Of a DNA stretch of 64,000 bases, positions 25,000-33,935 are shown piece after piece; the stretch's first letter is position 1, and every line of letters starts with the position of its first letter. A program made the position numbers and the translations under genes. A model generated the notes under the pieces. It ran no database searches, was not told the DNA's origin, and worked only from the letters and a program-made list of their open reading frames with translations. This stretch comes from Kribbella soli (lineage in GTDB: Bacteria > Actinomycetota > Actinomycetes > Propionibacteriales > Kribbellaceae): contig NZ_SJJZ01000003.1 of NCBI RefSeq assembly GCF_004331345.1, positions 620,001 through 684,000 on the forward strand, given 5' to 3'.

Positions 25000-26022
25000 C
25001 TAGCTGATCAGCCGCGCCAGAATTTCCGCGGCCGTACGGCAGTCGGCTGCCGAGGCGTCGAGATGCGTGACGATCCGCAGCTGCGTCGCTCCCACACCAC
25101 CGACCAGTACGCCGGCGTCGCGAGCGCCGGCCACCACGTCGGCGACCGTGCGCCCCGTGGCGGCCAGGTCGGCGACGACGATGTTGGTCTCGACCTGGTC
25201 GGGCTTCACCGAGCCGGGCGCGGCGTCGGCGAGCACCTCGGCGATCGCGCGGGCGTTCGCGTGGTCCTCGGCCAGTCGCTCGAGGTTGTGTTCAACGGCG
25301 TACAGCCCGGCCGCGGCCAGGACGCCGGCCTGCCGCCAGCCGGCGCCGAGACGCTTCCGCCAGATCCGTGCCTCACGGATCAGCTCGGCCGACCCGACCA
25401 GCACCGAGCCGACGGGTGCGCCGAGCCCCTTCGACAGGCACACGCTCGCCGCGGCCGCCCGCTCGCCGAACGACGCGACGGTTCGCCCGGTGGCGACGGC
25501 CGCGTTCCACAGCCGCGCCCCGTCGAGGTGCAGCGGGAGCCCGCGCGCGGCGAGTTCGTCCGCGAATACGTCGTACCCGTGCTGGATCGACCCGCCGCCG
25601 AAGTTGTGCGTGTTCTCGACCGAGACGGCCGACGTGACGACGAAGTACGGGCCGAGGTCGGGCGCGATCAGCGCGCGGATCTGCTCGAGGTCGATCTGCC
25701 CGGACGGCGCGCTCCACGTCCGCGTCGTGACGCCGCTCGCGGCCGCGTGCGAGCCGAGCTCGGCGCGGACGATGTGGGCGCTCGCCTCGCACAGCACCTC
25801 GCCGCCGCGCGGGACCAGCGCCCGTACGCCGAGCATGTTCGCGAGCGAGCCCGTGACGGTGAAGAGGCCGGCCTCGTGCCCGAGCAGACCGGCGACCCGC
25901 TCCTCCAGCGCGTTGACGGTCGGGTCCTCGCCGTACACGTCGTCGCCGACCGGGGCCGACGTCATCGCGGCCAGCATCTCCGCGGACGGGCGGGTGACGG
26001 TGTCCGAGCGGAGATCGATCAT
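25000..26022 (-). CDS. ltaE: Low-specificity threonine aldolase (PLP-dependent)
   Basis: This 340-residue fold-type I enzyme cleaves threonine or allo-threonine to glycine and acetaldehyde. The start [16 protein letters not shown] and [18 protein letters not shown] are diagnostic. Others are [14 protein letters not shown], the PLP site [16 protein letters not shown] and the Schiff-base lysine region [16 protein letters not shown]. Its ATG overlaps the stop of the DAHP synthase gene (ATGA), indicating co-translation. Glycine supply or amino-acid turnover is the likely role; the exact stereopreference cannot be seen. Confidence 0.92.
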   Translation of the reverse strand: MIDLRSDTVTRPSAEMLAAMTSAPVGDDVYGEDPTVNALEERVAGLLGHEAGLFTVTGSLANMLGVRALVPRGGEVLCEASAHIVRAELGSHAAASGVTTRTWSAPSGQIDLEQIRALIAPDLGPYFVVTSAVSVENTHNFGGGSIQHGYDVFADELAARGLPLHLDGARLWNAAVATGRTVASFGERAAAASVCLSKGLGAPVGSVLVGSAELIREARIWRKRLGAGWRQAGVLAAAGLYAVEHNLERLAEDHANARAIAEVLADAAPGSVKPDQVETNIVVADLAATGRTVADVVAGARDAGVLVGGVGATQLRIVTHLDASAADCRTAAEILARLIS

Positions 26023-27392
26023 GCCTGGGCGCCGCGCAGGCGTTCCGCGACCAGGAAGGCCAGCTCGAGCGACTGGTGCCGGTTCAGCCGCGGGTCGCAG
26101 GCGGTCTCGTACCGGTTCACGAGGTCCTCCGCGACCAGTTCCTCACCGCCGCCGAGGCACTCGGTCACGTCGTCGCCGGTCAGCTCCATGTGGACGCCGC
26201 CCGGCCAGGTCCCGACCTGCTCGTGGGCGTCGAAGAAGCCCTGCACCTCGTCCATCACGTCGTCGAAGTTGCGGGTCTTGTACCCGTTCGGCGTCTCGAA
26301 CGTGTTCCCGTGCATCGGGTCGCACACCCACGCGATCGGCGAGCCGTGGTCGCGGACCGCCTCCAGCAGCGGCGGCAGCGCCGAGCGGATCTTGCCCGCG
26401 CCCATCCGGGTGATGAACGTCAGCCGGCCCTCGATGCCCTTCGGGTTCAGCTTGTCGATCAGGGCCCGGATGTACTCCGGTGTCGTGGTCGGACCGATCT
26501 TCACGCCGAGCGGGTTCGACAGCGAGGCGAGGAACTCGACGTGCGCGCCGTCCAGCTGCCGGGTCCGCTCCCCCACCCAGAGCAGGTGGCCGGACACGTC
26601 GTACGGCTGCTCGGTCCGCGAGTCGATCCGGGTCAGCGCGTGCTCGTACTCGAGGATGAGCGCCTCGTGCGACGCGTAGAAGTCGACGGTCCGGAACTCG
26701 TCCGAGGTCGCGCCGCAGGCCCGCATGAAGGCGAGCGCGCGCTCGATCTCCGAGGCCAGCTGCTCATAGCGGCGGCCGACCGGGGACGACTTCACGAAGT
26801 CCGTGTTCCAGGCGTGCACCTGGTGCAGGTCGGCGTACCCGCCGGTGGTGAACGCGCGGGTCAGGTTCAGCGTCGCGGCCGCCGCGTTGTAGACGCCGCG
26901 CAGGCGCTGCGGGTCCGGGATCCGCGACTCGGGGGTGAAGTCGAAGCCGTTCACGGCGTCACCGCGGTACGACGGGAGCGTCACGCCCTCGCGGGTCTCC
27001 TCGCCGGACGAGCGCGGCTTGGCGTACTGCCCCGCGATCCGGCCGATCTTCACGACCGGCACGCTGGCGGCGTACTGCAGGACGACGGACATCTGCAGGA
27101 GCACCCGCAGCTTGGCCCGGATGTTCTCCGCGGTCACGCCCGCGAACGTCTCCGCGCAGTCGCCGCCCTGGAGGATGAACGCCTCACCGCGGGCGACCGC
27201 ACCGATCTTCGTGGTCAGGTCGTCGCACTCGCCGGCGAACACCAGCGGCGGCAGCGTCCGTAGCTCCGTGATCACCTGCTCCAGCACACCCTGATCCGGC
27301 CACTCCGGCTGCTGCAGCGGCTTCAGCCCCCGCAACTCGTCCAGCGTAGGAACCCCGGGAACCTGCCCCGCCGTCAACGTCGCAAATTGCAT
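26019..27392 (-). CDS. aroG: Class II 3-deoxy-7-phosphoheptulonate synthase (plant type)
   Basis: This 457-residue enzyme condenses PEP and erythrose 4-phosphate, the first shikimate step. The class II hallmarks are [27 protein letters not shown] near residue 75 with the metal Cys, [40 protein letters not shown], the [18 protein letters not shown] strand, and [10 protein letters not shown] with metal-binding His plus [18 protein letters not shown]. The equivalent gene lies close to pknL in mycobacteria (Rv2178c), and the strand agrees. The downstream threonine aldolase overlaps by 4 bp. Confidence 0.96.
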   Translation of the reverse strand: MQFATLTAGQVPGVPTLDELRGLKPLQQPEWPDQGVLEQVITELRTLPPLVFAGECDDLTTKIGAVARGEAFILQGGDCAETFAGVTAENIRAKLRVLLQMSVVLQYAASVPVVKIGRIAGQYAKPRSSGEETREGVTLPSYRGDAVNGFDFTPESRIPDPQRLRGVYNAAAATLNLTRAFTTGGYADLHQVHAWNTDFVKSSPVGRRYEQLASEIERALAFMRACGATSDEFRTVDFYASHEALILEYEHALTRIDSRTEQPYDVSGHLLWVGERTRQLDGAHVEFLASLSNPLGVKIGPTTTPEYIRALIDKLNPKGIEGRLTFITRMGAGKIRSALPPLLEAVRDHGSPIAWVCDPMHGNTFETPNGYKTRNFDDVMDEVQGFFDAHEQVGTWPGGVHMELTGDDVTECLGGGEELVAEDLVNRYETACDPRLNRHQSLELAFLVAERLRGAQA

Positions 27393-27453
27393 GCCCTCAG
27401 CCTAGTTGACCCCCTTCGCCCCCCACCCACACGTCTCACCACCTCCCGTCTCC

Positions 27454-28572
27454 GCTCGCTCAAATCTCTCCTAGGAGTGAAATGCCTCCTCAGCGGGTGA
27501 AAACCCGCCAGGATCCAGCGGGAGATTGTCCACAGGGCCCAACTCGTCGCGAGCGAGGAGGGTGATCGACGGCATGTTGTCGGTGTGGAGGGACTTCGGC
27601 AATCGGAGGTGGAGGCAGATGATCAGCGGATTCGTCGAGCTGCGGGGCCGGCAGCAGGGCATGTTCACTCGGGCCCAGGCGGTGACGCACGGGATCGACG
27701 ACAAGACGCTGGCGCGGCGGTGCCGGAACCGGCAGATCCAGCGGATCCACCAAGGCGTGTACGCCGACTTCACCGGCCCGTTGCCGTGGTCAGCCCGCGT
27801 ATGGGCCGCCTGGCTCGCGTGCGGTCCCGACGCCGCGTTGACCGCCGACACGGCGCTGCGCTGGCATGGGCTGAGCGGCGACTGGCACGACTCGCCGATC
27901 CATCTCGCCGTACCGCAGAACCGTCGGATCGAGCGGCGGTCCGGCATCCGGCTCACCCGCCATCAGGACCTCTCCTCGTGGCTGGTGGAGGGACGTGAGC
28001 CGTACGTCGTCCGCCTGGAGATCGCCGTGCTGACCGCGGCGGCCCGAAGACTCGACCCGGATCGTCGGGCGGCCATCGTTCTCGACGCTTGCCGTCAGCG
28101 CCGGACGACACCTGACCGGTTGCTGACCGAACTTGATCGGCTACCACGACTCCGTGGACGCAAGCTGCTGATACCAGTCCTGGCGGATGCCGCGTACGGC
28201 GTGCAGTCGTTCCTTGAGCAGGTGTATCTGACCCGGGTCGAACGTGCCCACGGTCTACCCACCGGCACTCGGCAGGTCCGCGCGGCCGGCAGCTCGACGA
28301 GCGGCTTGACGGTGGAGTACCGCGATGTCGAGTACGTTCCGTACGAGCTGATCGTCGAGCTCGACGGTCGCGCCGGACATGTCGACGCGATCTCCACCTG
28401 GCGAGACATGCGCCGGGACAACGCAGCGACGTTGCAAGGCAAGACCACGCTGCGCTTCGGGTACCAACTGGTGACCGATCCCTGCGCCACCGCGGGCCAG
28501 GTCGGGGCGGCGCTCGCCCTCCACGGCTGGATCGGAACTCTCACCCCCTGCTCCCCCACCTGCTCGCTCAAA
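27454..28572. repeat. 11-bp direct repeats flanking the AbiEi-like gene
   Basis: GCTCGCTCAAA occurs at 27454-27464 and again at 28562-28572, one before the gene and one within its last codons. TGAAAACCC at 27498-27506 is also inverted as GGGTTTTCA at 28576-28584. The left side also has a GNRA-type hairpin GCGGGT-GAAA-ACCCGC at 27493-27508. Confidence 0.6.
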
Positions 28573-28632
28573 GGAGGGTTTTCAGCACATACGAGGAGGG
28601 ATTCTGGCGCTATCCCAGCAAAAACCTCCTAG
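27619..28632 (+). CDS. AbiEi-antitoxin-like protein with nuclease-fold C-terminus
   Basis: This 337-residue protein begins with an AbiEi-type winged helix: GMFTRAQAVTHGIDDKTLARRCRNRQIQRIHQGVYADF. A middle alpha/beta region follows (LTADTALRWHGL, ESGIRLTRH-like pattern). The C-terminal part has YELIVELDGRAGHVD, then WRDMRRDNAATLQGKTTLRFGY, the layout of DUF559/Vsr-like endonuclease folds (Glu/Asp, then RDxxRxN). No AbiEii toxin gene is adjacent. The last 25 residues lie in an inverted repeat and look non-conserved. GGAGG motifs 3 and 9 nt before ATG 27619 fix the start over the longer in-frame alternatives. Confidence 0.8.
   Translation: MISGFVELRGRQQGMFTRAQAVTHGIDDKTLARRCRNRQIQRIHQGVYADFTGPLPWSARVWAAWLACGPDAALTADTALRWHGLSGDWHDSPIHLAVPQNRRIERRSGIRLTRHQDLSSWLVEGREPYVVRLEIAVLTAAARRLDPDRRAAIVLDACRQRRTTPDRLLTELDRLPRLRGRKLLIPVLADAAYGVQSFLEQVYLTRVERAHGLPTGTRQVRAAGSSTSGLTVEYRDVEYVPYELIVELDGRAGHVDAISTWRDMRRDNAATLQGKTTLRFGYQLVTDPCATAGQVGAALALHGWIGTLTPCSPTCSLKGGFSAHTRRDSGAIPAKTS
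28572..28630. terminator. Inverted repeat over the 3' end of the AbiEi-like gene
   Basis: AGGAGGGTTTT at 28572-28582 pairs at 10 of 11 positions with AAAAACCTCCT at 28620-28630, just at the stop codon. It could terminate transcription or be the end of an inserted segment. Confidence 0.4.
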
Positions 28633-28661
28633 CACCGCCACAATCGCTCGCGGGGCACCGG

Positions 28662-29054
28662 TCAGGTGAGTGAGCTGGGGTCTGCGGGGACGTCTACGGC
28701 GTGGGTGCGGAGGGCGGTCAGGGGGATGGTGTCCAGGGCGCGGACGTGGGTTGATGCGAGTACGACGGGGGCCGGGGCACCGGCGTGGTACGACTGGAGC
28801 CAGCGGGCGGCTACGACGCACCAGCGGTCGCCCGGGTTCAGGCCGGGGAACTGCCACTCGGGGCGTGGGGTGATCAGGTCGTTCCCGATCGAGGCCTGGT
28901 GGGCCAGGAACTCGGACGTCATCACCGCGCAGACGGTGTGGTTGCCGAGGTCCTCGGGCCCGCTCGTGCAGCATCCGTCGCGGTAGAACCCGGTCACCGG
29001 GTCGGTGCCGCACTCCTCGAGCGGCTCACCGAGCACGTTCAGGTCGTTGTCCAT
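28662..29054 (-). CDS. DUF2237 family protein
   Basis: This 130-residue protein matches the DUF2237 pattern: NVLGEPLEECGTDPVTGFYRDGCC, then DLGNHTVCAVMTSEFLAHQASIGNDL, and PGLNPGDRWCVVAARWLQS with VVLASTHVRAL near the end. Four Cys residues are well placed in the first half and could bind a metal. Function is unknown in the family as I know it. It is cytoplasmic by appearance, 36 bp downstream of the acyltransferase gene on the same strand, so it may be in one operon with it. Confidence 0.82.
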   Translation of the reverse strand: MDNDLNVLGEPLEECGTDPVTGFYRDGCCTSGPEDLGNHTVCAVMTSEFLAHQASIGNDLITPRPEWQFPGLNPGDRWCVVAARWLQSYHAGAPAPVVLASTHVRALDTIPLTALRTHAVDVPADPSSLT

Positions 29055-29090
29055 GACGGCAATCCTCGCCGTACGACGAGCGGAAAGCGG

Positions 29091-29855
29091 TCAGCTGGCC
29101 TTGGTGTCGCCGAGGCGGACGTGCGCGTCGATCGACTCGCCGGCCTTGAGCAGCTCCTTGGCCTTGTCGGCGTACATGTCGACGTACTCCTGGCCGGACA
29201 GGTCCATCAGGGCGTACATGATCTCGTCGGTGACCGAGCGCAGGACGAAGCGGTCGCGCTCCATGCCCTCGTAGCGGGAGAAGTCCAGCGGCTTGCCGAA
29301 CGCCACGCCCGGGCGCACCAGCCGCGGCAGCAGCCGGCCCTTCTCGCGGTAGAACCACACCGGCCAGATCCGGCCGGGCGGCTGCAGCTTCTCGGTGTCG
29401 ATCATCGCGACCGGGATCACCGGGACGCCGGCCACGATCGCCATCCGGGCGACGCCGGTCTTGCCCTTGTACAGCCGGCCGTCGGGCGAGCGGGTGCCCT
29501 CGGGGTAGATCCCGAACAGGCCGCCCTTCTCGAGGATCCCCAGGCCGGTGTTCAGCGCGGCCAGCGAGGCGCGTCCGCCGGAGCGGTCGATCGGGATCTG
29601 GCCCACGGACCGGAAGAACGTGGCGACCAGCTTCCCCTTGAGGCCGGGACCGGTGAAGTACTCCGATTTGGCCGGGAAGACGATCTGCCGCGGAATCGAG
29701 ACCGGCAGGAAGATCGAGTCGGAGAACGCCAGGTGGTTGCTGACCAGCAGCGCCGGACCGTCGGTCGGCACGTGCTCGACCCCGGTCACCTTGGGGCGGA
29801 AGAGCAGCTTGACCAGTGGTGCGACCAAGAACCGTCTGAGGAACAGGTACAGCAT
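29091..29855 (-). CDS. 1-acyl-sn-glycerol-3-phosphate acyltransferase (PlsC family)
   Basis: This 254-residue membrane-associated enzyme transfers an acyl chain onto lysophosphatidate in phospholipid synthesis. Motif I is NHLAFSDSIFL near residue 40, motif II covers KGKLVATFFRSVGQIPIDRSGG, motif III is GIYPEGTRSPDGRLYKGKTG near 115, and motif IV is VIPVAMIDT. A hydrophobic N-terminus (MLYLFLRRFLVAPLVKLLF) probably dips into the membrane. The position matches Rv2182c of mycobacteria, which carries the same family and strand. Confidence 0.92.
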   Translation of the reverse strand: MLYLFLRRFLVAPLVKLLFRPKVTGVEHVPTDGPALLVSNHLAFSDSIFLPVSIPRQIVFPAKSEYFTGPGLKGKLVATFFRSVGQIPIDRSGGRASLAALNTGLGILEKGGLFGIYPEGTRSPDGRLYKGKTGVARMAIVAGVPVIPVAMIDTEKLQPPGRIWPVWFYREKGRLLPRLVRPGVAFGKPLDFSRYEGMERDRFVLRSVTDEIMYALMDLSGQEYVDMYADKAKELLKAGESIDAHVRLGDTKAS

Positions 29856-30165
29856 CCGCCTCGACCTCCGTCACTCGCCCGACACACTCACACGACAGCA
29901 CTCACCAGGGCCCACCTACATGGTCTGCCCGTACCCACTTCCGGCACCAGTGCACGCCGGTGGCGGTCACGCGACAACTCCGGCGCGCCACCTTCCGCTC
30001 CGGACACTACGTTCCAGCTTCCCCCTCAGGCAATGTCACCGCCAGGAATGCCGGTGTTGCTCACCGTGTTGTCACCTGGATGCAGACTGGATGCAGCCCA
30101 GATGCGACGATTGTCACGCGCCTCAAGGCGCGTCTGTGAGGACCGTGAACGGCGAGGAGTCGAGC
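29856..30165. promoter_or_regulatory. 310-bp divergent regulatory region with direct repeats
   Basis: No gene is seen. CTGGATGCAG occurs at 30076-30085 and 30087-30096, an 11-bp period, followed by a third weaker copy CCAGATGC. The pair is bracketed by TTGTCAC at 30069-30075 and 30111-30117, 42 bp apart (about four helical turns). The arrangement suggests cooperative regulator binding ahead of the alpha/beta hydrolase gene. Confidence 0.5.
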
Positions 30166-30960
30166 GTGCCAGTGCAAGCCCACGCGGAGGAGTTTCGCAG
30201 TCCCGGCACCGGGGAGAACGCCGCCGTCGGCGTGCTGCTGAGCCACGGGTTCACCGGCTCGCCGCGGTCGATGCGGCCGTTCGCCGAGCACCTGGCCGCC
30301 GAGGGGTACGGCGTCGCCGTGCCGCGGCTGCCCGGTCACGGGACCAGCTGGCAGGAGATGAACAAGACCGCCTGGCCGGACTGGTACGCCGTACTCGACA
30401 ACGAGTTCGAGCGGCTGCGCAAGGAGCACGACCGGGTGTTCCTGGTGGGGCTGTCGATGGGCGGCTGCCTGGTACTGCGGCTCGCCGAGGAGCACGGTGA
30501 AGACGTATCCGGTCTGGTCCTGATCAACCCGTCGGTGCGCACCGACGACAAGCGGCTGGTGCTGCTGCCGGTGCTGTCCAAGCTGGTGCCGTCGTTCCCG
30601 GGCATCTCGAACGACATCAAGAAGCCGGGCGTCGAGGAAGGCGCCTACGACCGGATGCCGCTGCGCGCACTGCAGTCGCTGTCGCAACTGTGGAAGCTCA
30701 CCCGGGACGATCTGGCGAAGATCACGCAGCCGGTGCTGTTGTTCCGCAGTACTGTCGATCATGTGGTGGAGCCGAGCTCGGGGCGGACGGTACTTTCCTC
30801 GATCTCGTCCCGCGACGTGACCGAGACCCTGCTCGAGGACAGCTACCACGTGGCAACTTTGGACAACGACGCGCCGCGGATCTTCGCGGACTCGACAGCC
30901 TTCATCAGCCGGCTGAACGAGCCCGAGAGTGAGCCCAAGAGTGAGCACAGCGATGCGTGA
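30166..30960 (+). CDS. Alpha/beta hydrolase (carboxylesterase/monoacylglycerol lipase type)
   Basis: This 264-residue protein has the oxyanion segment LLSHGFTGSPRSM near residue 27, the lid-like loop LPGHGTSWQEMN, the nucleophile elbow LVGLSMGGCLVL with Ser near residue 96, the acid in LLFRSTVDHVVEP and the His in EDSYHVATLD. The layout matches Est30-like carboxylesterases and monoglyceride lipases. It is cytoplasmic and divergent from the acyltransferase, so acylglycerol or lysolipid turnover is a reasonable inference. GAGGAG 6 nt upstream supports GTG 30166. Its stop overlaps the next gene's start region. Confidence 0.9.
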   Translation: MPVQAHAEEFRSPGTGENAAVGVLLSHGFTGSPRSMRPFAEHLAAEGYGVAVPRLPGHGTSWQEMNKTAWPDWYAVLDNEFERLRKEHDRVFLVGLSMGGCLVLRLAEEHGEDVSGLVLINPSVRTDDKRLVLLPVLSKLVPSFPGISNDIKKPGVEEGAYDRMPLRALQSLSQLWKLTRDDLAKITQPVLLFRSTVDHVVEPSSGRTVLSSISSRDVTETLLEDSYHVATLDNDAPRIFADSTAFISRLNEPESEPKSEHSDA

Positions 30961-31651
30961 CAACGGACTGACCGCGACGTCGTACACGTCGCTCGGGGGC
31001 ATCGATCCGCTGGTCGCCGAGCCGGTACTGGACGCGCTCAAGGCGGCCGGCATCGCGGCGTACTGCGAGAACCAGAGCGAGGCCCGGACGCCGGAGGAGG
31101 CCGAGGAACCGGTCCGGATCCCGGTCGGGTACGACGAGATCTTCGTCGACGCCGAGGCGGTGGAGCGGGCCCGCCCGGTGATCGACCGCAGCACCGAGGA
31201 CGCCGAGTGGCAGTCGCTGGTGGAACAGTTCAACAAACCGTCCGCACCGGGGCACGACAGCGGCGAGGAGCCGGTCGCACGCTGGCCGGCCAGCGAGGAT
31301 GTGGACGACAAGTACGAGCCGCTGATCGACGTACCGGCCGGGCTCACGGTCGAGGAGAAGAAGGCCGAGGAGCCGGAACCGCCCGGCAAGAAGGCCGACG
31401 ACCCGCACGACCACTATGTCCCGCCGGAGCCGCCGCGCGGTCCACGGCTGGACTGGATCAGCCGGCTCGCCTGGCTCGGGCTGCTCGGCGGCCCGCTGCT
31501 GCTGATCCTGGCCGCGCTGCTCGACTTCGGCACCGGCCGGATCACCACGATCGCCGTGACCGGCTTCATCGGCGGCTTCCTCACGCTGGTCTTCCGGATG
31601 AAGGACCGACTCCCTCCGGGTGACGGCGGTGACGACGGAGCCGTCGTCTGA
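30953..31651 (+). CDS. Membrane protein of unknown function
   Basis: This 232-residue protein starts at ATG 30953, 8 bp inside the preceding hydrolase gene. Residues 1-85 form a soluble alpha/beta domain (YTSLGGIDPLVAEPVLDALKAAGIAAYCEN, then YDEIFVDAEAVERARPVI) that resembles the DUF2007-like ACT-fold regulators. An acidic, proline-rich linker follows, then two hydrophobic helices (about 165-188 and 195-215). The name and role are unknown. The overlap suggests it is co-expressed with the hydrolase. Confidence 0.75.
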   Translation: MRDNGLTATSYTSLGGIDPLVAEPVLDALKAAGIAAYCENQSEARTPEEAEEPVRIPVGYDEIFVDAEAVERARPVIDRSTEDAEWQSLVEQFNKPSAPGHDSGEEPVARWPASEDVDDKYEPLIDVPAGLTVEEKKAEEPEPPGKKADDPHDHYVPPEPPRGPRLDWISRLAWLGLLGGPLLLILAALLDFGTGRITTIAVTGFIGGFLTLVFRMKDRLPPGDGGDDGAVV

Positions 31652-31707
31652 GTTAGAGTGCGGATCGTCGGACAATCTGACGACATCACTCGTTTGGGAG
31701 GGCACCC

Positions 31708-32937
31708 GTGCAGGTCACCGAGACCGTCGAGATCACCGGCCACCTGATGGACTCCGGGCTGCTGTCCCGGGTGCTCGACGACATTCGCGGGTACGGCGGC
31801 GAGTACACGCTGGACAAGTTCGACCTCGGCTACGACAAGGACGACCCGTCCACGGTCCGGATGACGGTCGGCGCGGAGGACGAGGAGTCGCTGCAGCGGC
31901 TGCTGATGCGGATCCAGACCAAGGGCGCGAACCTGGTCGACCCCGGTACGCCGGAGATCACCGAGGTCAGCCAGGACGGGGTGTTCCCGGACGGGTTCTA
32001 CTCGACCACGAACCTGCCGACGAGCGTCCGGCTCGGCGGCCACTGGGTCACCGTCCAGAACCCGGAGATGGACTGCGGTCTGCTCGTCGAAGGTGACGCC
32101 GTACGGACGATTCCGATGTCCGAGGTACGCGCCGGGATGAGGATCATCTCGAGTGCGCAGGGCGTGCGGGTCACGCCCCCGATCGTGACGAGCACCGAGG
32201 ACGGGTTCGGCTTCATGGAGTCGGACGTGTCGTCGGAGAAGCCGCAGCGGGTGCTGGTCAAGCAGGTCGCTGACGGGATGCGCGAGGCGAAGGCGAACGG
32301 GCAGAAGGTGCTCTGGGTCGGCGGGCCCGGCATCGTGCACACCGGCGCCGCGCCCGCGATGGTCGCGATCGTGGAGGCCGGGTACGTCGACGTACTGTTC
32401 GCCGGCAATGCGCTCGCGACACACGACATCGAGTCGTCGCTGTACGGGACGTCACTCGGCGTCGACCTCGCCCGCGGGCGGGGCGTCGAGCACGGGCACG
32501 AGCACCACATCCGGGCGATCAACACGATCCGCAAGGCCGGGTCGATCGCGGCGGCGGTCGAGCAGGGCGTGCTGACGTCCGGGGTGATGCACGCGCTGGT
32601 CAAGCACGGGAAGCAGTTCGTGCTGGTCGGTTCGGTACGCGACGACGGACCGCTGCCGGACGTCTACACCGACGTCCTCGAGGGCCAGCGGGCGATGCGG
32701 GCCGAACTGGACGGCGTCGGGTACTGCCTGATGGCCGCGACCATGCTGCACTCGGTTGCTACTGGCAACATTCTGCCGGCGTCGATCCCGTTGACCTGTG
32801 TGGACATCAACCCGGCGACGGTGACGAAGCTCGCGGACCGCGGCTCGTCGCAGGCGCGCGGGATCGTCACGGACGTCGGTCTGTTCGTCGAGCACCTGGC
32901 GCGGGAACTGTCGCCCACGTACGCCGACATGAAGTGA
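31708..32937 (+). CDS. LOR/SDH-type protein (TIGR00300 family), possible ornithine cyclodeaminase
   Basis: This 409-residue protein opens with an N-terminal LOR/SDH domain: TETVEITGHLMDSGLLSRVLDDI and FDLGYDKDDPSTVRMTV. The second half is a Rossmann-like domain: KVLWVGGPGIVHTGAAPAMVAIVEAGYVDVLFAGNALATHDIESSLYGTSLG, then IRKAGSIAAAVEQGVLTSGVMHALVKHG, and a final Cys-containing GNILPASIPLTCVDINPATVTKL. Archaeal and cyanobacterial relatives convert ornithine to proline; I infer the same may hold here. GGGAGGG 5 nt upstream fixes GTG 31708. It does not sit in an arginine or proline gene cluster. Confidence 0.85.
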   Translation: MQVTETVEITGHLMDSGLLSRVLDDIRGYGGEYTLDKFDLGYDKDDPSTVRMTVGAEDEESLQRLLMRIQTKGANLVDPGTPEITEVSQDGVFPDGFYSTTNLPTSVRLGGHWVTVQNPEMDCGLLVEGDAVRTIPMSEVRAGMRIISSAQGVRVTPPIVTSTEDGFGFMESDVSSEKPQRVLVKQVADGMREAKANGQKVLWVGGPGIVHTGAAPAMVAIVEAGYVDVLFAGNALATHDIESSLYGTSLGVDLARGRGVEHGHEHHIRAINTIRKAGSIAAAVEQGVLTSGVMHALVKHGKQFVLVGSVRDDGPLPDVYTDVLEGQRAMRAELDGVGYCLMAATMLHSVATGNILPASIPLTCVDINPATVTKLADRGSSQARGIVTDVGLFVEHLARELSPTYADMK

Positions 32938-32962
32938 CCCTGTCGGCATAGAGGCTGGTCTC

Positions 32963-33385
32963 ATGAACCAGGACTTCGAATCGTTTCTGCGACGCTTCGA
33001 GGAGGCCAACACCGCGTTCGTCAACGGCGATCCGTCGTTGTGGTTGCCGTTGGTGTCGCGCAGCGAACAGACCTCGATCTTCGGCGGGTTCGGCGGCCAG
33101 GAGGTCGGCTGGTCCGAGATCGGGCCGCGGTACGAGTGGGCGTCCTCGCAGTTCCGGGCCAGCGGCGCGAAGATCGAGTTCGAGTACGTCGTGAAGCACG
33201 TCGGCGCGGACACGGCGTACACGGTGGCGATCGAGCGCGGCACCGTCCGGCACGTCACCCAGCCGGATCCGGTGCCGCACCTGCTGCGGACGACGATGGT
33301 GTTCCGGGCCGAGGACGGCGCGTGGAAGATCACGCACCGCCACGCCGACCCACTCAACCCGACGTCGTCCCCGTCAGGGCCGTGA
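32963..33385 (+). CDS. SnoaL/NTF2-like protein
   Basis: This 140-residue protein has the cone-shaped NTF2 fold pattern: an N-terminal helix MNQDFESFLRRFEEANTAFVNGD, then WLPLVSRSEQTSIFGGFGG, EFEYVVKHVGADTAYTVAIERG and a final strand RTTMVFRAEDGAWKITHRHADP. The last part is the hallmark of DUF4440/SnoaL-like proteins, which may be isomerases or small ligand binders. No catalytic residues can be named with certainty. It follows the LOR/SDH gene by 25 bp on the same strand and is convergent with a tandem pair of unknown genes. Confidence 0.82.
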   Translation: MNQDFESFLRRFEEANTAFVNGDPSLWLPLVSRSEQTSIFGGFGGQEVGWSEIGPRYEWASSQFRASGAKIEFEYVVKHVGADTAYTVAIERGTVRHVTQPDPVPHLLRTTMVFRAEDGAWKITHRHADPLNPTSSPSGP

Positions 33386-33392
33386 GGCGTCC

Positions 33393-33920
33393 TCAGCGAG
33401 TGTGTGGTCCGTCGGTACGGCCGTGGGCCGTACCGGTATCTCGGCGGTGCCAGTCAGCCGCTTCGGCGGCACTCCCCGGAGCGGGCCGCGACACCACAGT
33501 CAGCGCGTTCGGGTTGAGCCCCTTCTCCAGCCCGGGCTCCTGCTGCTGACGGACAGCTTGCGCCAGTTTCTCGCTGAACGTGACGACGGACTGGATCTCC
33601 TGGTCGCGAGTGTAGGGACCACTTTCGTCGTACTCTCTCCCGGCGACCGGCTGGTCGTGCCGAACAACCACCGCCGACGTGTACGTCTTCTCCGGCGCGA
33701 TCGGGGCAGTCGTCCTGTCCGGCGTCACCAGCAAGTTGTCGGCATCGTTCCAGCCCTGCCGGCCGACGAGGTACATGATGTCCTCATCAAGGATCTTCTC
33801 CTTGTACAGGGCGCCGCCGGCTTGCTCACAGGTCTTTTCCACCGCGTCGATCAGTTCCTGACCCGTGATCGCGCGGCCGAACTCGACGGTCTTCCTGGCG
33901 GGCGAATCGCTGAGGTCCAT
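33393..33920 (-). CDS. Unknown protein, second member of a tandem paralogous pair
   Basis: This 175-residue protein has ARKTVEFGRAITGQELIDAV near the N-terminus, then YLVGRQGWNDADNLLVTPDR and EKTYTSAVVVRHDQP, matching the upstream gene's protein in order and spacing. The domain ends near residue 130; the last 45 residues are low-complexity and basic. I do not recognise the family. GGAGAG 8 nt before ATG 33920 decides the start, rather than GTG 33935. It is translated right after the paralogue; there is no signal peptide or membrane segment. Confidence 0.7.
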   Translation of the reverse strand: MDLSDSPARKTVEFGRAITGQELIDAVEKTCEQAGGALYKEKILDEDIMYLVGRQGWNDADNLLVTPDRTTAPIAPEKTYTSAVVVRHDQPVAGREYDESGPYTRDQEIQSVVTFSEKLAQAVRQQQEPGLEKGLNPNALTVVSRPAPGSAAEAADWHRRDTGTAHGRTDGPHTR

Positions 33921-33935
33921 CAGGGCACTCTCCAC

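Noticed and set aside
30929-31651. A GTG at 30929 as start of the unknown membrane protein
   Set aside because: It lies deep in the preceding gene; the ATG at 30953 begins the conserved-looking sequence and keeps only an 8-bp overlap.
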